Part shown: positions 31,725-40,299 of the stretch, piece by piece
How positions within the stretch are numbered: the first letter of the stretch is position 1
How the letters are laid out: each line of letters begins with the position of its first letter
Source of the DNA: Pseudomonadota bacterium
GTDB taxonomy: Bacteria; Pseudomonadota; Gammaproteobacteria; Steroidobacterales; Steroidobacteraceae
Direction: 5' to 3'
Assembly: GCA_023433705.1 (NCBI GenBank)
Contig: JAEYUC010000095.1
Span: forward strand, 1 to 64,000
Length of the DNA: 64,000 nucleotides
Program-made: the position numbers and the translations under genes
Notes under the pieces: generated by a model
What the model saw: only the letters and a program-made list of their open reading frames with translations
Database searches by the model: none
What the model was told of the DNA's origin: nothing

Positions 31725-33026
31725 ATGCGTTCAATCGACGAGCTCGCCGCGGAGATCTGCACCCTCACTGGCCACATCAACGCCGCGAATCATCGCTGGC
31801 TGATGCTGATCGCGGAGTTCGATCGGCGCACGGGCTGGTCGGACGGCGCCACGCAGTCCTGCGCGCATTGGCTCAACTGGAAGTGCGGCATCGCGATGGG
31901 CGCGGCACGCGAGAAGGTGCGCGTGGCCCGCGCGCTCGAGAACCTGCCGAAAGTCTCCGCGGCAATGGCGAGCGGTAAGCTGAGTTACTCCAAGGTCCGC
32001 GAGATCACGCGGGTCGCGAGCGCCGCGACCGAAGACACGCTGCTGATGATTGCCGAGCACGGCACGGCCGCGCACGTGGAGAAGCTCGTACGCGCATTTC
32101 GGCGCTGCCAGGATGCTGAGGAGTTATCACGCGAGGCGTGCCAGCAGCGCAATCGCGCCGTGACTTACCGGTACGACGACGACGGCTCGATCATCATCAC
32201 CGCGCGCCTGCCGGCGGAGGCCGGCGCGCTCGTGATGAAGGCGCTCGATCTTGTCGTGCAGGAACTGCCGTTCCTCGCCGAAGACGTTCACGCCGGAATG
32301 CCCCGCCAGGTGATCCCGATCAGGGAGCGTCGGGCAGACGCTCTCGCCAGGGTTGCCGAGAGTTTCCTGGCGCACGAGGTCATGGAAGCCAAGGGCACCG
32401 ACCGTCATCAGATCGTCGTCCACGTGGCGGCCGAAACCCTGCGCGACCGCACGGCTGGCTGTTGTGAGCTCGAGCACGGACCTTCCATGGCAGCGGAAAC
32501 CGCGCGCCGCCTGGCCTGCGACGCGAGCGTGATGGCGCTGATCGAGAACGATGACGGAGAGCCGCTCAACGTCGGGCGCAAGACTCGCACCATTTCGGCT
32601 CCGCTCCGTCGTGTGCTCAACGCGCGCGACAAGGGGTGCCGATTTCCGGGTTGCTGCAACTCGCGTTATATCGATGCGCACCACGTCGTGCATTGGGCCA
32701 ACGGCGGGGAGACGAAGCCTTCCAACCTGATTTCGCTATGTCGATTCCATCATCACGCCGTGCACGAGGGCGGCATCCGCATCGAGATCCTCGACGATGG
32801 CGCGTTCCGGTTCGTGAAGCCGGATGGCGCGACGATAGATAGCGTTCTGCCGGGTGGCACCCAGCCGGCAGGCGACTGGCATGTGCTAACGGCCGAGCCG
32901 CGTGCCGGGTTGGCGAAGTGGACTGGCGAGAGAATGGATCTGGGACTTGCGGTCGAGGTCCTTATGCAGCAGGCGATGCGCGATCGACGTTCCAGCGGGA
33001 ACGTCGGGGGAGAGCTTCGTGACTGA
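31725..33026 (+). CDS. DUF222/13E12-type HNH endonuclease
   Basis: A 433-residue protein. The ATG at 31725 follows GGAG by 6 nt; an upstream in-frame ATG at 31713 is possible. Residues about 1-300 are the helical DUF222 region. A C-terminal HNH domain has CRFPGCCNSRYIDAHHVVHWANGGETKPSNLISLCRFHHHAVHEGG with the zinc cysteines, the H-H metal pair and the final HH. Such proteins are common in actinobacteria (13E12 repeats) and occur as accessory nucleases elsewhere. A LexA box upstream suggests DNA-damage induction. It overlaps the next gene by 8 nt. Confidence 0.88.
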   Translation: MRSIDELAAEICTLTGHINAANHRWLMLIAEFDRRTGWSDGATQSCAHWLNWKCGIAMGAAREKVRVARALENLPKVSAAMASGKLSYSKVREITRVASAATEDTLLMIAEHGTAAHVEKLVRAFRRCQDAEELSREACQQRNRAVTYRYDDDGSIIITARLPAEAGALVMKALDLVVQELPFLAEDVHAGMPRQVIPIRERRADALARVAESFLAHEVMEAKGTDRHQIVVHVAAETLRDRTAGCCELEHGPSMAAETARRLACDASVMALIENDDGEPLNVGRKTRTISAPLRRVLNARDKGCRFPGCCNSRYIDAHHVVHWANGGETKPSNLISLCRFHHHAVHEGGIRIEILDDGAFRFVKPDGATIDSVLPGGTQPAGDWHVLTAEPRAGLAKWTGERMDLGLAVEVLMQQAMRDRRSSGNVGGELRD

Positions 33027-33540
33027 CAAATCGATTGTGCGTGCTTCAACGAAGAAGTTGCTGTGCGGCAACGCGCCCGCAGTGGTGACGTTCGCGATGT
33101 TCTCTGTTCTGCTGGGGTGCGGGCCATTGAGCGCACGCGGAGAAGTTTGTCGCGCAATCACGGCCATCGCGAGTGACGCGAAAAAAATGCAGTACGTGAA
33201 AGCGTGGGCCGCTTCTCGACTGAGTGAGAAAGATTTCGTGGAGCAACTTCGGACGCGCAACACCTTCGAATCCAATGATGAAAGAAGCTATGGCGGCCTG
33301 GATTGGCAGCGGATTGGCATAGAGGAAGGTCTCGCTTCGGTGGAATTCAATCTGGGTCTTAGTGACGCAGGTGGTTGGGATATCAACCAGATTCACTCTG
33401 TCTCAATCCGGCGAGGCAGAAGTATGATCGTTATCAGATTGAGTTCCGCGAATGATCTTGGGCTCTATTGGACGCCAGAGCGTTTGGCAGAGTTGAAGCC
33501 TGTTGTCGAAGATGTATTTGTCTATTGTGACGGGAGCTGA
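33019..33540 (+). CDS. Unknown predicted lipoprotein, coupled to the HNH gene
   Basis: A 173-residue protein starting with GTG at 33019 after GGGGGAG, overlapping the HNH stop by 8 nt. It has a basic N-terminus, a hydrophobic segment VVTFAMFSVLLGCG with a lipobox-like LLGC, and a mature domain with SRLSEKDFVEQLRTRNTF and GLYWTPERLAELKPVVEDVFVYCDGS. I do not recognise the family. It is lower in GC than its neighbours. Position suggests co-expression with the SOS-linked nuclease; an envelope stress or immunity role is only a guess. Confidence 0.6.
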   Translation: MTDKSIVRASTKKLLCGNAPAVVTFAMFSVLLGCGPLSARGEVCRAITAIASDAKKMQYVKAWAASRLSEKDFVEQLRTRNTFESNDERSYGGLDWQRIGIEEGLASVEFNLGLSDAGGWDINQIHSVSIRRGRSMIVIRLSSANDLGLYWTPERLAELKPVVEDVFVYCDGS

Positions 33541-33548
33541 GTGTGGAT

Positions 33549-34805
33549 CTATTGTCCTTGAGTTCGTTCAGGAACTTGCGCGTATGGAATTTCAGGATGA
33601 AACATCACCTGCGAATACCGCGGAATAAAGTCCGGATCCTTCCTCTCCAACTCCTCCGCTTCTTTCTTCTTCCTGCGATACTCCGGATCCAGCACCGTCT
33701 CGCGCATCTCCTGGTAGTTCTCCAGCGCCATCCGCGCGATCGCATCGGTGTTCGGCCGGCGCTCGCGCTCGAAAGCTTCGAACAATCCCGCCCAATGATG
33801 ATGCTCATCCATGAGCCGCATCAGATCCGAGCAATCCTCGAATGCGCAGTTCATGCCCTGCCCATGAAACGGCACGATCGCGTGCGCGGCGTCGCCTAAC
33901 AACAGCACATCCCCGTCGAGGTGCCAGCCGCGCGTGTACACGGTGCCGAGCGAGCCCTGCGGATGCTCGTTGAACTCGCGCGGCAGGTCCGGCATCAGCG
34001 CCCGCGCGCTCGGGAACTCGCGTTCGAAGAACTCCTCGACCGCAGTCAGCGACGTGAGCTGTGCGAAGCTGTTCGCGCCCGAGCGCGCCAGGAACAGTGT
34101 CGCGGTGAAGCTGCCATCGAGATTCGGCAACGCGATCAGCATGAACCCGCCGCGCGGCCAGATGTGCAGCGCATTCGGCTCCATCACGTGTTTCCCGTCG
34201 CGCGCGGGGATCGTGAGTTCCTTGTAATCGTGATCGAGCGGCTCTTCGCGAACGGTGCTCACCTGGCGCGCGAGCAGCGCATCGCGCACCGCGGAGCCGG
34301 CACCGTCGGTGGCGATCGTGGGCTGATGCGCGGTCTCGTAGATCCGGCCAGTGGCTTCGTCGCGCATCTCGACGCTGTTCTTCCCGCGCGTCAGCCCCAG
34401 GCAGACCTGCCCGAAATGCAGCTCGACATTCCTGAACGACGCGGCTGCCTCGATCAGTTCCCGATTCAGTTCCGAGCGCGACACGGAGTAGATGACTTCC
34501 TCCGGCCGCACGCCGTACATCTGCAGCTCGGCCTTGCCGTCGTGCTCGTGCACCATGCGGCCGCGCATCGGGATCGCGAGTGGCATCACGCGCTCGAGCA
34601 CGCCGGCCAGCTTCAACCCGCGGATGCCGCGGGAGGCAAGGGCGAGATTGATGGAGCGACCGCCATCCACGACGACGCGGCGTGGATCGGCCCGGCGTTC
34701 GTATACGGTGACGCGGTAACCGCGGCGCGCGAGCAGGATCGCGAGCAAACTACCCGCGAGCCCGGCGCCGATGATGTTGATTCCCGGCGATGCCGGTCCG
34801 CTCAT
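33549..34805 (-). CDS. kmo: Kynurenine 3-monooxygenase
   Basis: A 418-residue FAD-dependent hydroxylase. It starts MSGPASPGINIIGAGLAGS with the GxGxxG dinucleotide loop at residues 13-18; DGGRSINLALASRGIRGL, VSRSELNRELIEAA and GDAAHAIVPFHGQGMNCAFEDC are the KMO family blocks. It converts kynurenine to 3-hydroxykynurenine. The ATG follows GGGAG by nine bases. It is the last gene of the kynurenine operon. Lack of a C-terminal membrane anchor is usual for bacterial KMO. Confidence 0.95.
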   Translation of the reverse strand: MSGPASPGINIIGAGLAGSLLAILLARRGYRVTVYERRADPRRVVVDGGRSINLALASRGIRGLKLAGVLERVMPLAIPMRGRMVHEHDGKAELQMYGVRPEEVIYSVSRSELNRELIEAAASFRNVELHFGQVCLGLTRGKNSVEMRDEATGRIYETAHQPTIATDGAGSAVRDALLARQVSTVREEPLDHDYKELTIPARDGKHVMEPNALHIWPRGGFMLIALPNLDGSFTATLFLARSGANSFAQLTSLTAVEEFFEREFPSARALMPDLPREFNEHPQGSLGTVYTRGWHLDGDVLLLGDAAHAIVPFHGQGMNCAFEDCSDLMRLMDEHHHWAGLFEAFERERRPNTDAIARMALENYQEMRETVLDPEYRRKKKEAEELERKDPDFIPRYSQVMFHPEIPYAQVPERTQGQ

Positions 34806-34836
34806 GCGTTCGACTCCCGCGTGACCGTGTGTCGGC

Positions 34837-36162
34837 TCAGCCGATCTCCTTGAGCGCCAGCCCGAGCTGCTCGACGAGCTCGAACACGTCAACGAAGCGG
34901 TTGTACAGCGGTGCGGGCGCGATGCGAATGATGTCCGGCTCGCGCCAGTCGCACATGATCCCGCGCGCCGACAACGCATCGAACACGCGTCGCCCACGTC
35001 GCGAACCGCCGGCCACCCGGAACGAAAGCTGACACCCGCGCTCGGCCGGGGCCGAGGGCGTGATGATTTGCACGTCATCGCGGCAGCGCTCGAGCAGGAG
35101 CCGTTCCGCGTACGCCGTGAGCCGCATCGACTTCGCACGCAGGTCCTCGATGCCGGCCTGGCGGAACATCTCGAGCGACGCGATCAGCGGCGCCGCGGAG
35201 AAGATGGGCGGATTGCTCACGGCCCAGCCGGCCGCGCCGGCCGCGGGCCGAAACTCCGGCATCATCTGGAAACGCGTCTGCGGCTCGTGACCCCACCAGC
35301 CGGACAACCTCGAAGGCGCGCTCGCGAAGTGTTTTTCGTGCACGAAGCAGCCGCCGATCGCGCCCGGGCCCGCGTTCAGATACTTGTACGAACACCACAC
35401 CGCGAAATCGACGTCCCACTCGTGCAGGGAGAGCGGCAGGTTGCCGATCGCATGCGCCAGATCGAACCCGGCCAGCGCGCCGACGTCGTGCGCCGCGCGC
35501 GCGATTGCCGCACAATCGAACGCCTGCCCGGTGCGGTACTGCACGCCCGGCCACAGCACCAGCGCGAGTTCGCTGTCGAGCTCGGCGATCTTCGCCTCGA
35601 TGTCCTCGAGTCGCAGCGTCTCCTCACCACGGCGCGGTGCAAGTTCCACCAGCGCGTCCTCGGCCTCGAGCTTGTGCCAGCCGATCTGCCCGAGGATCGC
35701 GTGCCGGTCCGACGAAAACGCGCCGGCCTCGATCAGGATCTTGTCGCGCAGTCCCACGGGCCGGTAGAACGAGGCCATCATGAGATGCAGGTTGATCGTG
35801 AGCGAGTTCATCGCCACGACTTCGCTGGGCAGGGCGCCCGTCACGTGCACGAGCCCCTTCGTGAAATTCTGCGCGTAGTCGATCCACGGCCGCGTCGCGG
35901 CGTGATGCCCGGCGACGCCCATCTCGGCCCACTCGGCCAGCTCCTCGCTCACGTAGTCGAGCGCCGCACGCGGCGCGAGACCCAGCGAATGCCCGCACAG
36001 GTAGATCAGCGCCTCGCCGTTCTTGCCGCGCGGCAGCTCGAATTGCCTGCGATACGGCGCGAGGATATCGGCCGCGTCGCAGTCGAGCGCGTAGTCGAGC
36101 GACACGGAGAATTCCGGCAGCAGCGCGGCTTCAGCGGAGAGTGCGGAGGCCGAGGCGTTCAT
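34837..36162 (-). CDS. kynU: Kynureninase
   Basis: A 441-residue PLP enzyme of fold type I. The Schiff-base lysine is Lys260 in CSYKYLNAGPGAIGG; other signatures are YLCGHSLGLAPRAALDYVSEEL, AMNSLTINLHLMMASFYRP and GFDLAHAIGN (PLP-binding Asp). It cleaves 3-hydroxykynurenine to 3-hydroxyanthranilate and alanine. It starts at MNASASALSAEAALLPEF and its ATG overlaps the formamidase stop (ATGA). It lies 31 nt before kmo. Confidence 0.95.
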   Translation of the reverse strand: MNASASALSAEAALLPEFSVSLDYALDCDAADILAPYRRQFELPRGKNGEALIYLCGHSLGLAPRAALDYVSEELAEWAEMGVAGHHAATRPWIDYAQNFTKGLVHVTGALPSEVVAMNSLTINLHLMMASFYRPVGLRDKILIEAGAFSSDRHAILGQIGWHKLEAEDALVELAPRRGEETLRLEDIEAKIAELDSELALVLWPGVQYRTGQAFDCAAIARAAHDVGALAGFDLAHAIGNLPLSLHEWDVDFAVWCSYKYLNAGPGAIGGCFVHEKHFASAPSRLSGWWGHEPQTRFQMMPEFRPAAGAAGWAVSNPPIFSAAPLIASLEMFRQAGIEDLRAKSMRLTAYAERLLLERCRDDVQIITPSAPAERGCQLSFRVAGGSRRGRRVFDALSARGIMCDWREPDIIRIAPAPLYNRFVDVFELVEQLGLALKEIG

Positions 36163-36974
36163 GGCGCCAGAGGATACACAATCGGCTGGCTGGGAACGGC
36201 ATCCCCGCCGATCGCCGGCACGGCCAGCGACAGCACGCAGGGCCCGTCGCGGACCTCGTCCGGGATGAAGGCCAGTTCCGTGATGGTGGCGCGCGACCTT
36301 GCCGCATCGCCGCGAGCGGTGCTGCCGGGGGGCAGGCCGAAGAAAATGCGGTGCCCGACCAGGCGCCCCTGGTCGTGCGTGCGGTCGAGCGAGGGCACGT
36401 CGAGCACCAGGTGCTCGATGCGTTTCTCGACCAGCCATTCGACCGCTTCCCGCGTGAGATACGGCGGCGTCAGCGCGCTGTAGTCGCGCGTGCGTTTCGT
36501 GGCGTCGTTCGGCAGGGTCCGGATGATGGCGGCGACCGGGTCGACCATCTTTCCCATCGGCCAGGCGGCGCGCAGCCGGCGCTTCGAGATCAGCGTGTCG
36601 GTGCCGTAGGGCTGGGGGTCGGTGCTCTCGTTCGATTCGCGCGCGGGCTCGGGCAGCACACTAACTACCACCGCGGGCAGCAGTCCGCGCGGCACGACGC
36701 GCCACGTATCGCCGGACTCGCGCGTCAGGTGCGCGACGCTCTCGGTGTGCGTCATCTGGCAGTGCGGCGTCAGCGTCATCGTCGAGCAATTGGCCGACGC
36801 GCCGTGCGCGACGCTGCCGTTGAAACCGTCGACGACGAACGGCGCCGACGCCGGCGGCGGCGCGCCGAAGTGCCGCGGCCCCGGCGATCCGAACTCCACC
36901 GCGATGGCGAGACTCACGCCGCGATCGAGCGCGGCACGGATCTCGTGTCCACCGAAGCTGAGTTTCGCGATCAC
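36159..36974 (-). CDS. Cyclase-family kynurenine formamidase
   Basis: A 271-residue protein of the cyclase family (metal-dependent formamidase fold), starting with GTG overlapping the upstream dioxygenase stop. The metal motif region is LTPHCQMTHTESVAHL, a variant of the family H-x-G-T-H-x-D motif with Glu in place of Asp and no Gly. Position between the dioxygenase and kynureninase genes makes N-formylkynurenine deformylase the likely role. The divergent motif and length (KynB is about 210) leave some doubt. Confidence 0.78.
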   Translation of the reverse strand: MIAKLSFGGHEIRAALDRGVSLAIAVEFGSPGPRHFGAPPPASAPFVVDGFNGSVAHGASANCSTMTLTPHCQMTHTESVAHLTRESGDTWRVVPRGLLPAVVVSVLPEPARESNESTDPQPYGTDTLISKRRLRAAWPMGKMVDPVAAIIRTLPNDATKRTRDYSALTPPYLTREAVEWLVEKRIEHLVLDVPSLDRTHDQGRLVGHRIFFGLPPGSTARGDAARSRATITELAFIPDEVRDGPCVLSLAVPAIGGDAVPSQPIVYPLAP

Positions 36975-37507
36975 TTTCTGACTTTGGGTGCTTCCATCAC
37001 CGTGCCGCACTTGCGGCAGGTGAGGTTCGAAGGGTTGCCGAAGAACCGGTCGAAGATGGGCGGTAGTTGGGTCTCGATGTTCGTGATCTCGACGAACTCC
37101 TCGTAGAGCTTCTCGTGACAGTTCTCGCAGTACCACTGGAAGCCGTCGCGCTCGCCCGCGCGGCGCACGCGCTCGATGACGAGTCCGACCGTGTTCGCCG
37201 GCCGCCGCGGCGAATGCGGCATGTTGGGCGGCAGCAGGAAGATGTCGCCTTCGCCGATCGTCAGGTCGACGCGTTTGCCGTCCTGGATCGTCGCGAGCGT
37301 GATCGACCCTTCGAGCTGGTAGAAAAATTCCTCGCCCGGATCGACGTGAAAATCCTTCCGGCTGTTCGGACCGCCCACGACCATGATGATGAACTCGCTG
37401 TCCGTGAACACCTGCTTGTTGCCCACGGGCGGCTTGAGCAGGTGCCGGTGCTCGTCGATCCAGCGCTTGAAGTTGAAGGGTCGCAGTGTGGGGGCGGGTT
37501 GGCTCAT
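36971..37507 (-). CDS. 3-hydroxyanthranilate 3,4-dioxygenase
   Basis: A 178-residue cupin dioxygenase. Iron ligands are His54, Glu60 and His98 (DFHVDPGEEFF, PNMPHSPRR); a second rubredoxin-like site has Cys127, Cys130, Cys164 and Cys167, as in the Cupriavidus enzyme. It opens 3-hydroxyanthranilate to the precursor of quinolinate, feeding NAD synthesis. The ATG follows GGAGAACCCG. First gene of the operon dioxygenase-formamidase-kynU-kmo; all junctions but the last overlap. Confidence 0.95.
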   Translation of the reverse strand: MSQPAPTLRPFNFKRWIDEHRHLLKPPVGNKQVFTDSEFIIMVVGGPNSRKDFHVDPGEEFFYQLEGSITLATIQDGKRVDLTIGEGDIFLLPPNMPHSPRRPANTVGLVIERVRRAGERDGFQWYCENCHEKLYEEFVEITNIETQLPPIFDRFFGNPSNLTCRKCGTVMEAPKVRK

Positions 37508-37678
37508 CGGGTTCTCCAGCCCGTCTATGGTAGTCGCTGGCGCGCGCGCCATGTGATGCCTTCCACAGTTGCCCCATTGTCGCCACGCGGCGTCAGGCCC
37601 CTGCACGGCTCCCGCCAGGCTTGCGTGATATCGTGGCGCCCGGCTAACAGTGTTGCCATAAGTCCGGAGTGGTCCGAA

Positions 37679-38287
37679 GTGAAATTTCGTCTTCCGCTTG
37701 TCGTTGCCCTGACCCTCGCGCTCAGCGCCTGCGGCACGATGTCGAAAATGTGGCCGTTCGGAAAGAAGCCGAAGCCGGGCCCGGAAGTCGTCAGCGAGGT
37801 CGAGCTCGTCAATGCCGACGGCACGCCGGCGAGCTACCCGCAGTACTGGAAGCGCAACACGCTGGTCATCGACCTGTCGGGAGTCAGCGGCACGGGCACG
37901 GTCGCGGCGCGCCTGCGCGAACAGGCCACCTGGCCGGTTCGTGTCGCGGTGCGCGTACGTCCCGGCAGCGTGCAGCAGATCGAAGTGCGCGGCGAGGAAC
38001 GCAACGTCCTGCCGGTCACGACGGAAGGGGTGAAACCGATCGACCTCGAATTCGTGCCGAGCCTGTTCAGGCCGAATACCGCCGCCATCTACATCTCGTG
38101 GGGGCCGATGCCGGTCTTCGCCGAGGCCTCCGCGCCCACGGCCGATCCGGGTTTCGTCTCTCCCACGCAGCTTCCGCCGGGAGTTGCTCCGGCGTCCGAA
38201 CCGGCGACAGAAGAACAAGCTCCGGCCGCGCAGGACATCATCCCGCCCGCCGAAGTCGCGCCGGGTCAGCCTTCGCCCGGCTCCTGA
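37679..38287 (+). CDS. Unknown predicted lipoprotein with Pro-rich tail
   Basis: A 202-residue protein with a GTG start after GGAGTGGTCCGAA. The lipobox is ALSACG (Cys19). The body (about 35-150) has beta-rich VSEVELVNADGTPASYPQYWKRNTLVIDLSGVSGTGTVAARLRE and VRPGSVQQIEVRGEERNVLPV; the last 50 residues are Pro/Ala/Glu-rich. I do not recognise the family. It overlaps the apaH 3' end by 22 nt on the other strand. Confidence 0.7.
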   Translation: MKFRLPLVVALTLALSACGTMSKMWPFGKKPKPGPEVVSEVELVNADGTPASYPQYWKRNTLVIDLSGVSGTGTVAARLREQATWPVRVAVRVRPGSVQQIEVRGEERNVLPVTTEGVKPIDLEFVPSLFRPNTAAIYISWGPMPVFAEASAPTADPGFVSPTQLPPGVAPASEPATEEQAPAAQDIIPPAEVAPGQPSPGS

Positions 38288-39099
38288 TGCCCTTTGCAGG
38301 CGAGCTGCACCGGCTCGTCTTCCGTATCGAGATTCACCGCGGTCAGTGAGCCGCCCCAGATGCAGCCCGTGTCGAGCGCCAGCAGGTCCTTGCGCCGCTT
38401 GAGCCCCAGCGTCGACCAGTGCCCGCAGACCACGCGCACGTCGCGGCTCGCGCGCTCCGGCAGGTCGAACCACGGATAGAGGTGCTCGGGCTGCTCGCCC
38501 GGCGCGCACTTCATCGCAAGATCGATCTTGCCTTCGCGCTCGCAGAAGCGCAGGCGCGTGAAAGCATTGATCACGATGCGCAGGCGGTCCATGCCGCGCA
38601 GGTTGTCGTTCCACTTGTCGGGCTTGTTGCCGTACATCGCGTCGAACAACGTGCGCGCGTCTTCGCGCAGCACGGCTTCCACCTCGCGCGCGAGTTTGGC
38701 CGCGAAGCGCGGCGTCCATTCGGGCAACAGTCCCGCGTGCACGAGGAAGTCGCCGCGCGGTTCGTCGAACACCGCGAGGGGACGGGTCAGCAGCCATTCG
38801 AGTAGTTGGTCCCGGTCGGGCGCGTCGAGCACCTGGTCGAGCGTGTCGCCTTCCTTGTGCTTGCGCTTGCTGCCGAACGCGAGCGCCAGCAGGTGCAGAT
38901 CGTGATTGCCGAGCACGACGGTCGCGCCGGCGCCCATCGAGCGCACGAGGCGCAATGTCTCGAGCGACTGCGGGCCGCGATTCACGAGATCGCCGACGAA
39001 CCACAACTCGTCGCGGTCGGGGGTGTAGTCGATGCGCTGAAGCAGCGCTTTCAATTCATCGCAGCAGCCCTGGACATCGCCGATCGCATGACGGGCCAT
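38266..39099 (-). CDS. apaH: ApaH, diadenosine tetraphosphatase
   Basis: A 277-residue metallophosphatase that cleaves Ap4A symmetrically to ADP; E. coli ApaH is 280. The metal-site motifs are present: GDVQGCCDEL, GDLVNRGPQSLETLRLV and GNHDLHLLALAFG. It is last of the lptD-surA-pdxA-rsmA-apaG-apaH run and lies 10 nt after apaG. Confidence 0.97.
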   Translation of the reverse strand: MARHAIGDVQGCCDELKALLQRIDYTPDRDELWFVGDLVNRGPQSLETLRLVRSMGAGATVVLGNHDLHLLALAFGSKRKHKEGDTLDQVLDAPDRDQLLEWLLTRPLAVFDEPRGDFLVHAGLLPEWTPRFAAKLAREVEAVLREDARTLFDAMYGNKPDKWNDNLRGMDRLRIVINAFTRLRFCEREGKIDLAMKCAPGEQPEHLYPWFDLPERASRDVRVVCGHWSTLGLKRRKDLLALDTGCIWGGSLTAVNLDTEDEPVQLACKGHQEPGEG

Positions 39100-39109
39100 G
39101 CGTCGCCGC

Positions 39110-39490
39110 TCAGTGCAGGAGGCCCGGCATCGCGAGCCGGAACGCCGCGACCGGCGCGTCGAACTCCTCGCCGTCGTCGGTGACCATCTTGTATTCGCCC
39201 TGCATGACGCCCACGGGCGTTTCGAGCACCGCGCCGCTCGAATATCGAAAACCCTGTCCCGGCTTCAGGTGCGGTTTTTCGCCGACCACGCCTTCGCCGC
39301 GCACTTCCTGCACCTTGCCGTTCGAGTCGGTGATGATCCAGTGACGCGCCATCAGGCGCGCCGGCACGGTGCCTTCGTTGCGGATCGTGATCGTGTACGA
39401 GAACACGTAACGATGATCCTTGGGATTCGACTGGTCTTCGAGGTAGCTCGTGTCGACGCTGACGCGGATCTTGTGATTGGCGGATTCCAT
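39110..39490 (-). CDS. apaG: ApaG
   Basis: A 126-residue ApaG-domain protein: VSVDTSYLEDQSNPKDHRYVFSYTITIRNEGTVPARLMARHWIITDSNGKVQEVRGEGVVGEKPHLKPGQGF. This is an immunoglobulin-like fold of uncertain function (cobalt or magnesium efflux phenotypes in E. coli/Salmonella). Gene order is the conserved rsmA-apaG-apaH. Confidence 0.97.
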   Translation of the reverse strand: MESANHKIRVSVDTSYLEDQSNPKDHRYVFSYTITIRNEGTVPARLMARHWIITDSNGKVQEVRGEGVVGEKPHLKPGQGFRYSSGAVLETPVGVMQGEYKMVTDDGEEFDAPVAAFRLAMPGLLH

Positions 39491-39513
39491 GCAGGATCGA
39501 GTTTATGGGCTTT

Positions 39514-40293
39514 CTACGGGTTTGGGGGTACCTGCGCGGCGATGCGCGCGAACTCGGCGGGCGCCAGTGTCTCGGGGCGCACGGAAGGATCCACTCCCGC
39601 GGCGACGATGCCCTCGATGTCGATCACGCTGCGCAGCGCATTGCGCAGCGTCTTGCGCCGTTGCGAGAACGCGGCCGAAACGGTGCGCGCGAAGGCCGCG
39701 GGCAGTTCGAACGCCGGTTCGCGCCGTACCTTGAGCCGCGCCACCGCCGACCAGACGCGCGGCGCGGGTGTGAACGCACCCGGCCCGACGTCGAACAACG
39801 GCGTCGCCTCGAACCACGGCGCGAGCATGACGGTGAGTCGCCCGTAATCCCGGCTGCCGGGCGCGGCCACGATCCGGTCGATGACTTCCTTCTGGAGCAT
39901 CACGTGCAGGTCGTCGATGTGCGCATGGGCGGCCGCGACGTGGAACAGCAGCGGCGTCGAAATGTTGTAAGGCAGGTTGCCGATGACGCGCAGGCGGGAG
40001 GCGCGCCGCGCGGCGAGCTGCGCGAAGTCGAATTCGAGCGCGTCGGTCTCGTGCAGCGCGAAGTCGGGCCGCGTGTTCCAGCGCTCGCGTAGTTGGGACG
40101 CAAGGTCGCGGTCGATCTCGATCGCGTCGAGCGTCTGTCCGCGGCCGATCAGCCGCTCGGTCAGCGCGCCGCGGCCGGGGCCGATCTCGACGAGTGCGTC
40201 GCCGGGCTGCGGTGCGATCTCCTGCACGATGCGATCGAGCACACCGCGGTCGTGGAGGAAGTGCTGGCCGAATCGCTTGCGCGCGAACACCAA
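39514..40293 (-). CDS. rsmA: RsmA/KsgA, 16S rRNA m6,2A1518/1519 dimethyltransferase
   Basis: A 259-residue adenine dimethyltransferase. Motifs: RFGQHFLHDRGVLDRIV, VEIGPGRGALTERL (SAM) and the catalytic NLPYNISTPLL. It dimethylates two adenines in helix 45 of 16S rRNA, a late ribosome-assembly checkpoint. It lies 6 nt after pdxA. Confidence 0.97.
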   Translation of the reverse strand: MVFARKRFGQHFLHDRGVLDRIVQEIAPQPGDALVEIGPGRGALTERLIGRGQTLDAIEIDRDLASQLRERWNTRPDFALHETDALEFDFAQLAARRASRLRVIGNLPYNISTPLLFHVAAAHAHIDDLHVMLQKEVIDRIVAAPGSRDYGRLTVMLAPWFEATPLFDVGPGAFTPAPRVWSAVARLKVRREPAFELPAAFARTVSAAFSQRRKTLRNALRSVIDIEGIVAAGVDPSVRPETLAPAEFARIAAQVPPNP

Positions 40294-40299
40294 GGGCGG

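Noticed and set aside
31560..33540. The HNH region as a prophage or insertion-sequence fragment.
   Set aside because: No integrase, transposase, structural phage genes, terminal repeats or tRNA target are present.
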